DNA from: Bacillota bacterium
GTDB taxonomy: Bacteria; Bacillota_C; Negativicutes; CTSoil-072
Direction of reading: 5' to 3'
Length of the DNA stretch: 23,635 nucleotides
NCBI GenBank assembly: GCA_017861495.1
Contig: JAGFXW010000007.1
Location: 1 to 23,635, forward strand
Position 1 is the first letter of the stretch. Each line of letters starts with the position of its first letter. Positions 14,270 through 23,570 of this stretch are shown piece by piece. Both the position numbers and the translations under genes were made by a program. The notes under the pieces are model-generated. The model saw only the letters and a program-made list of their open reading frames with translations, did not search any database and was not told where the DNA came from.

Positions 14270-16175
14270 TATTTATAACTCCTTATGCCGAGATGGATAT
14301 TTTCAAACACCAAAGGTTCCTTGTACAGGGTTGGAACCTTTCCAACCCCCTGATAGCCCCAGGCGCCCACATAGCTGTAATTGTCGTCGTCACGGCGGGC
14401 TTCGCCACCCGGTAGCTGGTATTCAACGCGAAAATGGCCGCCGCAGGATTCCTTGCGGTGCAAGGCGTCGGTGGCCAGAAGTTCGGCAAAGTCAAGGAAA
14501 TCGGCAACCCGCCCGGCACGTTCCAACTCCTGGTTCAAATCAGCATCAGTGCCAACAACACGTACGTTTTGCCAAAACTCATCACGTAGAACCGGGATCA
14601 GTTCAAGGGCCCGCTTCAAGCTGGCGTCGCTGCGAGCCATACCCACGTGTTCCCACATAATCGTACCAAGCTCCCGGTGGAATTCCCTAGGCGTTTTACG
14701 GCCATTGATACCAAGCAATTTTTTTGTCATGGCGTTGACATTTTCCCGCGCTTCAGCAAAAGCACCATGGTCTGCTGTAATGCTTTCCGGTTTGACTTGC
14801 GCTAAGTAATTGCCAATAGTATATGGGATGACAAAATAGCCATCCGCCAAGCCTTGCATAAGGGCACTTGCTCCGAGACGGTTAGCTCCATGGTCGGAGA
14901 AATTCGCTTCACCTAGGACAAAGAGCCCCCGCACATTGCTCTCGAGATTATAATCCACCCATAGGCCGCCCATGGCGTAGTGTGGTGCAGGGTAGATCCG
15001 CATAGGTTGCTTATAAGCATTTTAATCCGTTCATACATTTCAAAAAGATTTCCATAACGCTGGCGAACTGTATCTTCGCCCAGCCTGGAAATGGCTTCCT
15101 TGAAGTCGAGGTAGACACCATAACCGGTAGAGCCAACGCCACGTCCGTCATCGCAGACCTGTTTGGCAGACCTCGAGGCGATATCGCGGGGGGCAAGGTT
15201 CCCGTAACTTGGATACTTGCGTTCCAGATAATAATCCCGCTCATTTTCCGGAATTTCATTAGGAGGACGACCATCGCCCTTTTGCAGAGGCACCCAGACA
15301 CGGCCATCATTGCGGAGCGATTCCGACATGAGTGTCAACTTGGACTGATGCGTTCCCGTTACCGGAATACAGGTTGGATGGATTTGGGTGTAACAAGGGT
15401 TGGCAAAATAGGCTCCCTTCCTGTAAGCGCGAAAAGCAGCGGTAACACTGCAGCCATGGGCATTGGTGGAAAGGTTATACACGTTTACATAACCGCCTGT
15501 GCAGAGACAAACGGCGTCGGCCGCGTAAGAGGATATCTTTCCGGTCACCAGGTTGCGTACGGTGATGCCCTTCGCCTCGCCGTCGATAACAACCAAATCG
15601 AGCATTTCTGAACGGGTATGCAGCCGCACGGTTTCTTCTTTGATCTGGCGGGATAAGGCGGAGTAGGCGCCGAGAAGCAGTTGCTGGCCTGTTTGCCCTC
15701 TGGCGTAGAAAGTGCGTGATACCTGAGCGCCGCCAAACGAGCGGTTGGCAAGATAACCGGCATAATCGCGGGCAAAAGGAACGCCCTGCGCGACACATTG
15801 ATCGATTATGTTATTGCTGATTTGGGCAAGACGATAAACGTTCGATTCGCGGGACCGAAAATCGCCGCCTTTGATCGTATCATAAAAAAGGCGGTATACA
15901 CTGTCTCCGTCGTTTTGGTAATTTTTGGCCGCGTTGATGCCGCCTTGGGCGGCGATGCTGTGAGCGCGCCGGGGGCTGTCCTGATAACAGAAGGCATCTA
16001 CCTGGTAGCCCATCTCGCCCAGCGAAGCAGCAGCGGACGCGCCGGCAAGTCCTGTGCCGACTACAATAATTTTATATTTACGTCTATTAGCGGGACTAAC
16101 AAGTTTCATTTCCTGGCGGTGTTTTTCCCAACGTTGTGCCAACGGACCTGCAGGGCATTTTCCATCAAGAAGTAT
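14269..16175 (-). pseudogene. sdhA: Succinate dehydrogenase/fumarate reductase flavoprotein subunit, disrupted
   Basis: Homology to type-B SdhA/FrdA covers the whole interval in two frames. The first frame (down to 14913) has the FAD-binding [20 protein letters not shown] and [14 protein letters not shown], and continues to [10 protein letters not shown]. The second (15003-14269) begins [19 protein letters not shown] and has [18 protein letters not shown]. Between ERI and MRI are 20 bases (15004-15023) where the family has nine codons; read in the second frame they give (E)NAYKQP, so seven bases are missing. The expected initiator is also lost: the family N-terminus (M)[15 protein letters not shown] aligns with codons starting ATA at 16175-16173, 9-10 bases after AGGAGG. 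A TTG at 16142 is the only substitute. GGYGNV is changed to GGYVNV. The enzyme is probably not made. Confidence 0.88.
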
Positions 16176-16190
16176 GGTTCTAGTTCCTCC

Positions 16191-16891
16191 TTATTTTACC
16201 ATGCCGACAAGAACGCAGGCCGGTATGGATATGTATGCGAAAAAAAAGGCTGCGGCAATCACGAAAGCCGCTTTGCTCCAAATAAACAAGGTATCCCGTG
16301 TCAACAATCCCAAGGTCTGCAAGGCGCTATGAATACCGTGGGAAAGATGAAATCCCAGAGCGGCTAGGCCGAACAGATAAACAAGACTGGAAACCGTGTT
16401 TTGGAAACCAAACACCACCATTCGATAAACGTCCGGTCTTCCAAACTGTCACTCAAAACAGCTGAAGAAGTAACAGGATAAAACGATTGTACAGTATAGT
16501 GTAATAAATGATAGCCAAGAAAAATCGCAATGCTCAATCCCGTCCAAATCATTGAGCGGGAAATAAGGTTGGCCTTTTGGTAATCCCTTCGGGCATAAGC
16601 GATAGGGCGGGCTGCGCGGTTCTCCAGAGTCACCTGGATGGCCAACCGCACATGAATGATTAATACTATGGCCATGACGAGACGGAAAAGCCATACCACC
16701 GCCGGGATGGAGTGCAGAGTTTTTGCATAGGCATTGATGCCTTCTACGCCGGCGAAGAGGGAAAGATTCCCCAATAAATGAATAAGCAAAAACATGAGGA
16801 GAACAAGACCTGTCATCGCTACCAGCATTTTTTTTGTAACTGGATTGGCAAGTGTTTTTATGCGGAAAGACTCATTTGACGCCATTGCCAT
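16191..16891 (-). pseudogene. sdhC: Succinate dehydrogenase cytochrome b subunit, frameshifted
   Basis: The first frame (16891-16364) gives a type-B cytochrome b558-like membrane anchor with heme-ligand candidates H38, H80 and H128 and transmembrane helices, but after LSDSLEDR it runs into unrelated residues and stops. The continuation lies one frame over: DVYRMVVFGFQNTVSSLVYL to LGFHLSHGIHSALQTLGL and ending at TAA 16191-16193. The bases at the switch (complement of 16431-16436) read CGGAC where CGGGAC would restore the frame, so one G is missing. The SD GGAGG lies about 10 bases before ATG 16891. Membrane-embedded di-heme anchor for menaquinone reactions in the intact family. Five helices would be needed; the first frame alone lacks the last two. 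Confidence 0.87.
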
Positions 16892-16944
16892 AAATAAATT
16901 TCCTCCTTGTAGTATAAAATAATTGGAACGACTTCTGTATCAGA

Positions 16945-17148
16945 CTATGTCAGGATCGTCAAATAAGCTTTTTCCCAGGAAACTGTTGTACAGGTAAATG
17001 GTGAGGATTTTTTGCCCATATGGTTGGACAAAAAAGTTTCTCCCAGTTGATTGAGCCCATCTGGGGAAACGTTGGTGTCACCTATAAATTCATGCAAGTC
17101 TAAACATATCATTAAATAGTCAGATAATTTATAGTCGATTCTATTCAT
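16945..17148 (-). CDS. Possible small ORF upstream of sdhC (67 aa), doubtful
   Basis: An open frame runs from ATG 17148 to a stop at 16945, ahead of sdhC on the same strand. I do not recognise the product. It has no membrane segment, two Cys and no known motif. The upstream purine run GGGGGT is 15-20 bases away, too far for a good SD. It could be a remnant, a leader peptide or chance. Confidence 0.25.
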   Translation of the reverse strand: MNRIDYKLSDYLMICLDLHEFIGDTNVSPDGLNQLGETFLSNHMGKKSSPFTCTTVSWEKAYLTILT

Positions 17149-17447
17149 AAATCAAATTCTTTACCCCCGGAAAATTCCTGCAAATTCTTGTAATAATATT
17201 AAATTATTCGACAATTTACAATTATGTTCATTGTATGTTACTAAAACAAGAAATAATGTAATCAATCCATAATATGTTCAGAAAAATCAGCTGAGTAAAA
17301 GAGGATGTATATAATATTTTTATTAGATTTTACAGGGAATATGTAGGAATTTATCAGTTTATAGGGAATGATTACTCAGAAGGATGTTGGAAAAGTGGAA
17401 TATATTTTCGGGAACGCCGTTTACTAAGTTTGACTGGAGAGACGGAT
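17149..17447. other. AT-rich intergenic region before the GGDEF gene
   Basis: About 300 bases without a gene. A TATAAT at 17310-17315 is a likely -10 for the GGDEF gene, but no good -35 is present at 16-18 bp. No hairpin or riboswitch was seen. The sequence is markedly AT-rich compared with its flanks. Confidence 0.45.
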
Positions 17448-19595
17448 GTGAATTTACTAGGGCTATTATCGGTGATCTCTTCCCTTACTTTTATAGCTTC
17501 AGAGGTAATGGGAATTTATGTATATCGATTGGATAAAAAGGCCGAACTTAACAGGCTGTTTTTTATTTGTTGTCAAAGTTTGGCGGTTTGGTCTTTAGGG
17601 CTGATGTTTATCTATCAAACCGGTGATGTTGAGGGTTACTGGCTGGGAGACAAAACGTCGGCGTTGGGTTGGATCTCTTTTAGTGCGATTTTATTGCACA
17701 TGAACGTGGTGTTGACTGAACATATAAGGTATTTAAACCAAAAATGGAAATTGCTTTTGCTTTATGCTCCCGTTTTGTGTTTATTGGTCTGGGAACTTGT
17801 GTTTCTTGGGCCAACGGCCAGTGATATATTGATTGATGAGTTTTATACGGCCTTCAATGCATATTATATGACGTATGGGGTTTTGACATTATTGCTATTG
17901 GTAAAATGGGGCTGGAACAATGCTTCAAAACGAAAAAGGATGCAGGCGGCGGTTGTTTTTACCGCTGGTCTGTTGGCCTTGATCATTGCTTACAGCATTG
18001 AAACTTATTTTGTTTTGGACGTAGCCGGCAGACGGGCTGAGGCCATGCACCCGGTTATGTTTATTTTGCTGTTGGGATTTTGGTATGCCGTTCAACGGTA
18101 CGGGTTGTTTAATATGTCTTCCTTAATTGATTCAAACGATATTGTAAACCGGGTTACGGAAATGGTGATCGTTGTAAATACGAATGGGACTGTGCTGATG
18201 GTCAATCCGCGGTATGAAGAATTGACAGGGTATTCGTCGGAAGAATCTGTAGGCATTAAGTTAGATCAAATCGTGGGAGAACCACTCGATAAGATATGTC
18301 CGGTCAATGATCAAACTGTGATGGAAGCGACCATCCGAACCAGGAAACAGGAGAACGTTCCGATCCTTTTTCGTGCCTCTTTCATTTATGACCGGGTGGG
18401 AGACTTGCTGGGCTATGTGTTATTGGGACAAGATATGAGGCCGGTCAATCAATTGAAAATGGAAATAGAAATTCGTAAACGTAAAGAAGCAGAATTGGAG
18501 TACAGTAACTTTCATGATCCTGTTACAGGAATGTATAACCGGACCTATTTTGAAAAAGAACTGCAACGGATAGAAAAAAGCCAATGTTTTCCACAGGGGA
18601 TAATCATTGCCGATATTGATGGGTTGAAACTTGTCAATGATACCTTTGGTCATGTGGAAGGCGATGCGTTATTATTAGCAAGCGCTGAAATATTGAAAAG
18701 GGTGACGGAAAACCGGGGGACAGTGGCGCGCATTGGCGGCGACGAGTTTGCAATATTGTTAACGGATTTTGCTATGGATTATATCGCTGACGTCGAAGAA
18801 AACCTTCTTTCGTTGATAAAAGAGTATAATTCCCGTAATCAAAAAGTACCGTTGAGTATATCGACCGGATCTGCTGTCAGTCATAGTTCGGAAAAAAATA
18901 TTTTGGAACTATTTAAGATTGCTGACGGAAACATGTACCGCGCAAAACTCAACAGGAGGCAGAGTGCCCGCAGCAAAATGGTTCAAGCCCTTCTCAATGC
19001 ATTGGAGGCCAGGAATGTAGAAACGAAAGACCACGCGAAACGGTTGCAGAAGTTAGCGTTACAGTTTGGGAAAAATTTAGGAATGTCGCAATATCAACTG
19101 AATGACCTAAGTCTATTGGCACAATTTCATGACTTGGGGAAAGTGGGTATGCCAGATAAAGTTCTTTTGAAACGGGGACCACTGAACGAAGCAGAATGGC
19201 AAGAAATGCAACAGCATCCTGAAATCGGCTGCCGAATTGCTCAGTCGGTTCCGGAATTTATGCCGATTGCAAGATTGATCCTCCTGCACCATGAACGTTG
19301 GGATGGACAAGGATATCCTCTGGGACTGATGGGGGAGAAAATCCCATTGGAGTGCCGAATTATTGCGATTGTTGATGCTTATGATGCAATGACAAACGCA
19401 AGGCCATACCGCGAAGCCATGGTTCACGAGAAGGCGATGGAAGAATTGTTGCAATGTGCGGGAGAGCAATTTGATCCGAACTTGGTTGTAAGGTTTGTAA
19501 GGATGATGCGGGGGAAGATCATTGCATATCCTGAGAACCATGATTCGCTCGCACGCCGAGCGGCTGAACTTGATGTTGTTTCGTCGGGAAAGTAA
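17448..19595 (+). CDS. Bifunctional-architecture cyclic-di-GMP protein: 7TM sensor, PAS, GGDEF, HD-GYP
   Basis: The protein has 715 aa from GTG 17448 (SD GGAGAG 17435-17440; a TTG at 17430 precedes the SD). Residues 1-218 form a membrane sensor with about seven helices (7TM histidine-kinase N-domain style). A PAS domain follows (about 230-335, PRYEELTGYSSEESVG), then GGDEF (about 350-505) with intact R428-IGGDEF434 and DIDGLKLVNDTFGH, so a diguanylate cyclase fold with its active-site motif. There is no RxxD inhibitory site five residues before GGDEF. The HD-GYP domain (about 510-700) has H561-D562 in QFHDLGK and HHERWDGQGYP (614-624), the phosphodiesterase motif, also intact. Which activity dominates cannot be told. 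Another HD-GYP gene follows with its own promoter. Confidence 0.92.
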   Translation: MNLLGLLSVISSLTFIASEVMGIYVYRLDKKAELNRLFFICCQSLAVWSLGLMFIYQTGDVEGYWLGDKTSALGWISFSAILLHMNVVLTEHIRYLNQKWKLLLLYAPVLCLLVWELVFLGPTASDILIDEFYTAFNAYYMTYGVLTLLLLVKWGWNNASKRKRMQAAVVFTAGLLALIIAYSIETYFVLDVAGRRAEAMHPVMFILLLGFWYAVQRYGLFNMSSLIDSNDIVNRVTEMVIVVNTNGTVLMVNPRYEELTGYSSEESVGIKLDQIVGEPLDKICPVNDQTVMEATIRTRKQENVPILFRASFIYDRVGDLLGYVLLGQDMRPVNQLKMEIEIRKRKEAELEYSNFHDPVTGMYNRTYFEKELQRIEKSQCFPQGIIIADIDGLKLVNDTFGHVEGDALLLASAEILKRVTENRGTVARIGGDEFAILLTDFAMDYIADVEENLLSLIKEYNSRNQKVPLSISTGSAVSHSSEKNILELFKIADGNMYRAKLNRRQSARSKMVQALLNALEARNVETKDHAKRLQKLALQFGKNLGMSQYQLNDLSLLAQFHDLGKVGMPDKVLLKRGPLNEAEWQEMQQHPEIGCRIAQSVPEFMPIARLILLHHERWDGQGYPLGLMGEKIPLECRIIAIVDAYDAMTNARPYREAMVHEKAMEELLQCAGEQFDPNLVVRFVRMMRGKIIAYPENHDSLARRAAELDVVSSGK

Positions 19596-19704
19596 GGGCT
19601 TTGCCGGGAATTTTCTTAGGTTAGCATGGATTTTTTGCAGAAAAAGATTTTTTGGGCAAATTTACAGTCCTTTGCAAAGCTTGGTAGATATATACTATGC
19701 GTCT

Positions 19705-19712
19705 GGTATAAT
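19705..19712 (+). promoter_or_regulatory. Extended -10 promoter of the HD-GYP gene
   Basis: TGGTATAAT (TG at 19704-19705 and TATAAT 19707-19712) fits an extended -10. The upstream TTGGTA is 20 bp away, too far for a good -35. It lies 57 bases before GTG 19769. Confidence 0.6.
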
Positions 19713-19768
19713 GTATATATGATAGTATGTGGTTTGTTTTAGCAATGGAAAGGATGGAGGCTTCCACA

Positions 19769-20839
19769 GTGTTACGATTGTCAATTGAAAACTTGCAAGC
19801 CGGGTTAACCGTTGCAAGAAATATTTATAACGCCAACGGGAATCTATTACTTGCTGCCGACGTAGTTTTGGATGAACATCTGATTGCGCGGTTGCAAGAA
19901 TTGGATATCGCTTCGATTTACGTAAAAAACCCTTATGCGGATTATGAACCGCAAGAACTGCTCGATGAAGAAACACGGATCAAAACGGTTAAAATTGCCC
20001 GTAAAACATTTGAAGCGTTTAAAAAAACCAAGACCGTCAATGTCGCTGAAGTTGGCCAAGCGGTCAAAATGATTATTGATGACGTTTTATGCAATAAAAA
20101 TAGTTTGATCCATCTTACCGAAATCCGAACGCATGATGGCTATACATTTGGCCACTCTATCAACACCTGTTTGATATCCATCGTGATTGGCCTTAAAATG
20201 GGTTTGTCCATGCCAAAGATTAATGAATTGGCAATAGGGGTAGTTTTGCATGATATTGGAAAAATGATGGTTCCTATAGAGTTGCTGAATAAAACCACTC
20301 CGTTACTCGCGGAAGAATGGCAAGAGATCCAAAAACATGCCGGCAACGGCTTTGACATTTTACGAAAGACTATTTCATTACCGGCAGCGCACGTTGCTTT
20401 TCAACATCATGAAAACTATGATAGCAGTGGGTATCCGAGGAAAATTGGTAAAGAGGACATTCATCAATACGCCCGGATTGCTGCGGTTGCTGATTTGTAC
20501 GATGCCATTACCTCGGACCGGCCTTACCGCCCGGCTATGTTGCCTCATGAGGCTTACGAGGTGATGGTTGGATCGCGGGGAACGAAACTTGATCCGGCAA
20601 TAACAGATATTTTTTTGGAAACGGTGGCGCTTTATCCGGTGGGAAGTATGGTTCTTTTGGATAACGGCGACATTGGCGTGGTTATTGAGGTGTATCCCAA
20701 ACTACAGACAAGGCCGTTGGTGCAAATTATTATGGATAAGAATAGGCAAAAAATTTCTGGCCTGCGTTTGGATTTAAGTCGAGAATTAACCCGGTTTATC
20801 GTTAAAGTATTGGAGCCGAAAGAAATTATAAAATTATAA
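19769..20839 (+). CDS. HD-GYP domain cyclic-di-GMP phosphodiesterase
   Basis: The protein has 356 aa from GTG 19769, chosen because GGAGG (19756-19760) is 8 bases upstream and the product then starts like its family (LRLSIENLQAGLTVARNIY). The frame is open back to 19727, but that adds 14 unrelated residues. The N-terminal part (1-60) is the DUF3391-like region common in such proteins. The HD-GYP domain (about 115-285) has H129 (FGHS), H161-D162 (VVLHDIGK), H190 and HHENYDSSGYP (213-223), plus AVADLYDAITSDRPYR, a full set for hydrolysis of cyclic di-GMP. A beta-rich tail (290-350) follows. It is cytosolic, separated by 173 bases from the GGDEF/HD-GYP gene and carrying its own promoter. Confidence 0.93.
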   Translation: MLRLSIENLQAGLTVARNIYNANGNLLLAADVVLDEHLIARLQELDIASIYVKNPYADYEPQELLDEETRIKTVKIARKTFEAFKKTKTVNVAEVGQAVKMIIDDVLCNKNSLIHLTEIRTHDGYTFGHSINTCLISIVIGLKMGLSMPKINELAIGVVLHDIGKMMVPIELLNKTTPLLAEEWQEIQKHAGNGFDILRKTISLPAAHVAFQHHENYDSSGYPRKIGKEDIHQYARIAAVADLYDAITSDRPYRPAMLPHEAYEVMVGSRGTKLDPAITDIFLETVALYPVGSMVLLDNGDIGVVIEVYPKLQTRPLVQIIMDKNRQKISGLRLDLSRELTRFIVKVLEPKEIIKL

Positions 20840-20918
20840 AACCAAGTCTGCAATCTTTGCCGTCACAATAGTTTGATTGACATGCCGGCAGCGGATGCCG
20901 GTAACCGATTAAAAATTA

Positions 20919-20960
20919 AGGCTTCAAGAGCAGTAAGCTCTTGAAGCCTATTGGTTTTTT
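20919..20960. terminator. Bidirectional terminator between HD-GYP gene and AEC transporter gene
   Basis: Perfect 13-bp stem (20919-20931 with 20937-20949) and 5-base loop. It is followed by ATTGG and TTTTTT on the plus side and by a T-rich tract (complement of 20909-20917) on the minus side. A second small hairpin, CCGGCA/TGCCGG, lies at 20885-20901. Confidence 0.9.
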
Positions 20961-21014
20961 GACCTATGCCATACAATGGAACCATTGTTGCCAGGTGCAC
21001 TCTATAATTTACGG

Positions 21015-21983
21015 TTAAACAGGGAACATAATCCGGGCTGCATAGATTGCTATCGTAAGGGTTATGGCACTAAAGATGGTTGACACCATTACTGCTTGGG
21101 ACGCAAAATCCGGACAGCTTTTGCATTCGACAGCAATCAGCGCCGTGTTGATTGCTGTTGGAACGGAATAAGCGATAAATACTGTTTGCGCAACGACGCC
21201 GTTGAAGCCGAAAAGATGGATGCAGGCTACTGCGAGAGCTGGGCCGATGAAGAGTTTTGTGAATACGGAAATGTGGACATCGTGGCTTGTAAAGTTAAAT
21301 TTTGTTTTGGAAAGTTGAACTCCCAAGGTAAGCAAGACGATGGGTACCATGCCGTTTTTTAGATAATCCAAAACCGGCCATATGATTGTTTCAGTCAGGT
21401 TGAAATCAATGCCCTTCAGTATGAAGGCGGTGGGGATGACGTACACCGAGGGCATGGATAAAACTTGCAGGATGGAATCTTTGGCTTTGAAATGCGACCT
21501 TCCTGCGTTGTAGAATCCCAAAGTATTGGAAGAAATATTTTGAAATACAAGGATTACTATTTGGGCCGCAATTGCTTCGCTGAGATAGGGGGTTTTTCCA
21601 TCGATAACAAAAGGGGCGCCGGAAAAAACGAGCATGACGAGTGACAAACCGATATTCCCCGAATTGTTAAACATGATTGAGTTTTTAAAAGCATTTTCTA
21701 GTCCGATATCGTAGTTGCGAATTTTGGCGATAATTCTTCCCACGGCATCATGGATGATGAGAAGCAATATCGCGCAAAACAGAACCTTCAGCATGGAGAG
21801 GTTGAGTGTGGTTGTATACAAATTGACAAAGATAAAAGCCGGTGAAAACAGGTAGAAAGTTAGTTTGCTAAGGCTATATAAATCAAGATTGAAACGTTTG
21901 CTTACCAGAAACCCCAATGCCACCAATGTGAATATCGGCGTAATATTATGGCCTAATATGTGAAAGAAAACAGCCAAATTCAT
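21015..21983 (-). CDS. AEC-family (auxin efflux carrier-like) membrane transporter
   Basis: The 322-aa protein has about ten hydrophobic helices, with the AEC layout of two five-helix halves split by a soluble segment (about 150-170). Family features are ITPIFTLVALGFLVSKRF near the N-terminus, KNSIMFNNSGNIGLSLVML (105-123; the family 'NxGNxGLP' area, here NSGNIGLSL) and LTLGVQLSK. Bacterial members carry malate, malonate and other organic anions; the substrate here is unknown. It is monocistronic and divergent from the siroheme-protein operon; its SD (AGGAT close to ATG) is short-spaced, so a slightly internal start is possible. Confidence 0.85.
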   Translation of the reverse strand: MNLAVFFHILGHNITPIFTLVALGFLVSKRFNLDLYSLSKLTFYLFSPAFIFVNLYTTTLNLSMLKVLFCAILLLIIHDAVGRIIAKIRNYDIGLENAFKNSIMFNNSGNIGLSLVMLVFSGAPFVIDGKTPYLSEAIAAQIVILVFQNISSNTLGFYNAGRSHFKAKDSILQVLSMPSVYVIPTAFILKGIDFNLTETIIWPVLDYLKNGMVPIVLLTLGVQLSKTKFNFTSHDVHISVFTKLFIGPALAVACIHLFGFNGVVAQTVFIAYSVPTAINTALIAVECKSCPDFASQAVMVSTIFSAITLTIAIYAARIMFPV

Positions 21984-22196
21984 TCAATCCTATCTGCTTG
22001 TGCGAAAATATGTCCTTATTCTGCCACTATTCAGCTGTTAAGTCAACATTGTAGGCTGTAAATAGATTAGCGTCGATGAAACTTCGTGGCTGTTGGCGAT
22101 GCTTTCTGTAAAAACATGAAAATTTTTACTAGAAATGCTACTCACTGGCAGGAATTTTTCAATAAAAAGCAAATAATAATAGTCATGTGCAATTTG

Positions 22197-22210
22197 TTAT
22201 TTGCAAATAA
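22197..22210 (+). promoter_or_regulatory. 14-bp perfect palindrome upstream of the siroheme-protein gene (possible operator)
   Basis: TTATTTGCAAATAA is a perfect dyad 35 bases before the start codon, within an AT-rich stretch. It shares the half-sites TTATTTG/CAAATAA with the outer arms of the operator at 6321-6341. The binding protein is unknown. Confidence 0.4.
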
Positions 22211-22245
22211 TTATTTTGGGAAGCGAAACGGCGGAGGGTTGGTAA

Positions 22246-22974
22246 ATGGGACATGCAATTTTCGAGCAGCGTTCAGGAATTTTAGGAGTAGGGGTAGTAA
22301 CACCATGCGGAGTAATTACCGCGGACCAACTAATAAGGTTAGGTGAACTGGCAAAAAAAATTACAGTGCACGGGATGAAGATGACCACGCGGCAAACTCT
22401 TGTTTTTTTAATTAATGCCGCTGATTTGAAACAATTTACGTCTGAAATTGAAAAGACGGGGCTGCAGATTGGCGTGTTTGGCAATATTGTCCGCAATGTA
22501 AAAGGTTGTGCAGGAAATGACAAACTATGTCCGCGAAGTTTCGGCGATGCGTTTGGATTAGGAGTGGCGCTGCAGGAACAGTATATGAACCAGCCTGTTC
22601 CCAAAGACTTTAAAATTTCCACTGCGGGCTGTGCCCGCGGCTGTACAGATCCTCTTTGCGCTGATTTTGGCGTAATCGCAGTCGCGGCCGATCGCTTTGA
22701 GATCTACCTTGGCGGACGGGGTGGAAGTAAAGTGCCAAGGCATGGCGAAAAAATCATCGATAATATTTCTTCCGAACAAGTCATAAAGGTCTTGGATTAC
22801 GTGTTGGAAAAATATCGGGCCTTAGGCGCCCCGAATGAGCGTTTGTGCAAAGTGGTTGATCGTTGCGGCATCAATGGGTTTGTTCCTCCTGCAGCGGTCT
22901 ATGGGGGCAAAGACGCCGCGGATCAGCCGTCAGAACTTGATGACTTTCAAGCTTTCCTTGCCGGAAAACAGTAA
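22246..22974 (+). CDS. Small siroheme/4Fe-4S sulfite- or nitrite-reductase-like protein (alSiR-type)
   Basis: The protein has 242 aa, about half the size of a classical NirA/SirA enzyme. It has one ferredoxin-like half-domain (residues 1-75, VTPCGVITADQLIRLGELAKK and MKMTTRQTLVFL) and one siroheme/4Fe-4S domain with C88 and C95 (KGCAGNDKLC) and C129 and C133 (TAGCARGCTDPLC), a Cys set close to the C-x5-C...C-x3-C of the family. Such one-module proteins are known as small assimilatory-type sulfite reductase-like proteins (Desulfovibrio and methanogens); activity differs among them, so substrate (sulfite, nitrite or other) is not fixed. Strong SD (GGAGGG 22233-22238). It is followed after 18 bases by a Cys-rich gene, apparently in one operon, with no flavin reductase next to it. 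Confidence 0.82.
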   Translation: MGHAIFEQRSGILGVGVVTPCGVITADQLIRLGELAKKITVHGMKMTTRQTLVFLINAADLKQFTSEIEKTGLQIGVFGNIVRNVKGCAGNDKLCPRSFGDAFGLGVALQEQYMNQPVPKDFKISTAGCARGCTDPLCADFGVIAVAADRFEIYLGGRGGSKVPRHGEKIIDNISSEQVIKVLDYVLEKYRALGAPNERLCKVVDRCGINGFVPPAAVYGGKDAADQPSELDDFQAFLAGKQ

Positions 22975-22992
22975 AATGACAGGAGTGGTTAT

Positions 22993-23433
22993 ATGTTAAA
23001 TGAACAAATCAATATAAAGGCCATTAAAGAAGCAGTGCAGCACTGTTGCCAGGAAAAAGAATGTGTTGCTTGCAAGGGAAAAGAATGTTTGATTGGCTTT
23101 GCGAAATTGGTGTCGGAATATGCCGGTATGAAAAAAGCGCTTAGTATTCCAAATGGGTTAAAAATGGTACCGACCGGTGATTTCAAAGTGTATGAAACGG
23201 ATGACGTGGCGTTTGCGTTGGCAATGATTAACCATGAATGCAAAAACTGTCAGGATAACCATGATGACAACTGCGTGATTAATATTATGCGTTCATCGTT
23301 GGAAGTTGCTCTTTTGGGGGAACACAGCGACTTCGCGGGAAATCCGCTGCTGTATGTGATGAATCTCTCGCGGGTTAATCCTGAATTAGGCGAAAAAGTA
23401 ATGACGGCGTACCATCAACTAAAAAACCAGTGA
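22993..23433 (+). CDS. Cys-rich hypothetical protein, partner of the siroheme protein
   Basis: I do not recognise the family. The 146-aa product has two Cys groups: C18, C19, C24, C27, C32 (HCCQEKECVACKGKEC) and C83, C86, C94 (HECKNCQDNHDDNC, with H81 and H90), which could hold a metal or Fe-S cluster. There is no signal peptide and no membrane helix. It is 18 bases after the siroheme protein, with its own SD AGGAG (22981-22985), and is followed by a strong terminator, so the two form a two-gene operon. A role as electron carrier, cluster-loading or redox partner is inference only. Confidence 0.85.
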   Translation: MLNEQINIKAIKEAVQHCCQEKECVACKGKECLIGFAKLVSEYAGMKKALSIPNGLKMVPTGDFKVYETDDVAFALAMINHECKNCQDNHDDNCVINIMRSSLEVALLGEHSDFAGNPLLYVMNLSRVNPELGEKVMTAYHQLKNQ

Positions 23434-23472
23434 ACGGCAATAATTGCGATTAGACCAAAGTACAGCCACCAA

Positions 23473-23528
23473 AGTGCGTATATATAAGAAAACCCGGCTT
23501 ATGCCGGGTTTTCTTATATATACGCACT
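23473..23528. terminator. Very long perfect hairpin after the siroheme operon
   Basis: The arms 23473-23498 and 23503-23528 pair for 26 bp without a mismatch, loop TTAT. The GC-rich core (ACCCGGC/GCCGGGT) is followed by TTTTCTTATATATA inside the right arm, a typical intrinsic terminator for the plus strand, and symmetric for the minus strand. Confidence 0.93.
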
Positions 23529-23541
23529 CGTTGGACTGGAC

Positions 23542-23570
23542 TTGACTTTAACAAGGACGCAATTTACAAT
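23542..23570 (+). promoter_or_regulatory. Promoter at right edge, reading out of the window
   Basis: TTGACT (23542-23547), a 17-bp spacer and TACAAT (23565-23570). No start codon with SD is visible before the window ends. Confidence 0.65.

Noticed and set aside
15023..15024. Programmed frameshift as explanation of the two sdhA frames
   Set aside because: There is no slippery heptamer at the junction and the spacing lacks seven bases relative to the family, so a deletion explains it better.
23473..23528. Long 26-bp palindrome as mobile-element end
   Set aside because: It has a GC-rich core, a 4-base loop and U-rich flank, the build of an intrinsic terminator, and no partner copy in the window.
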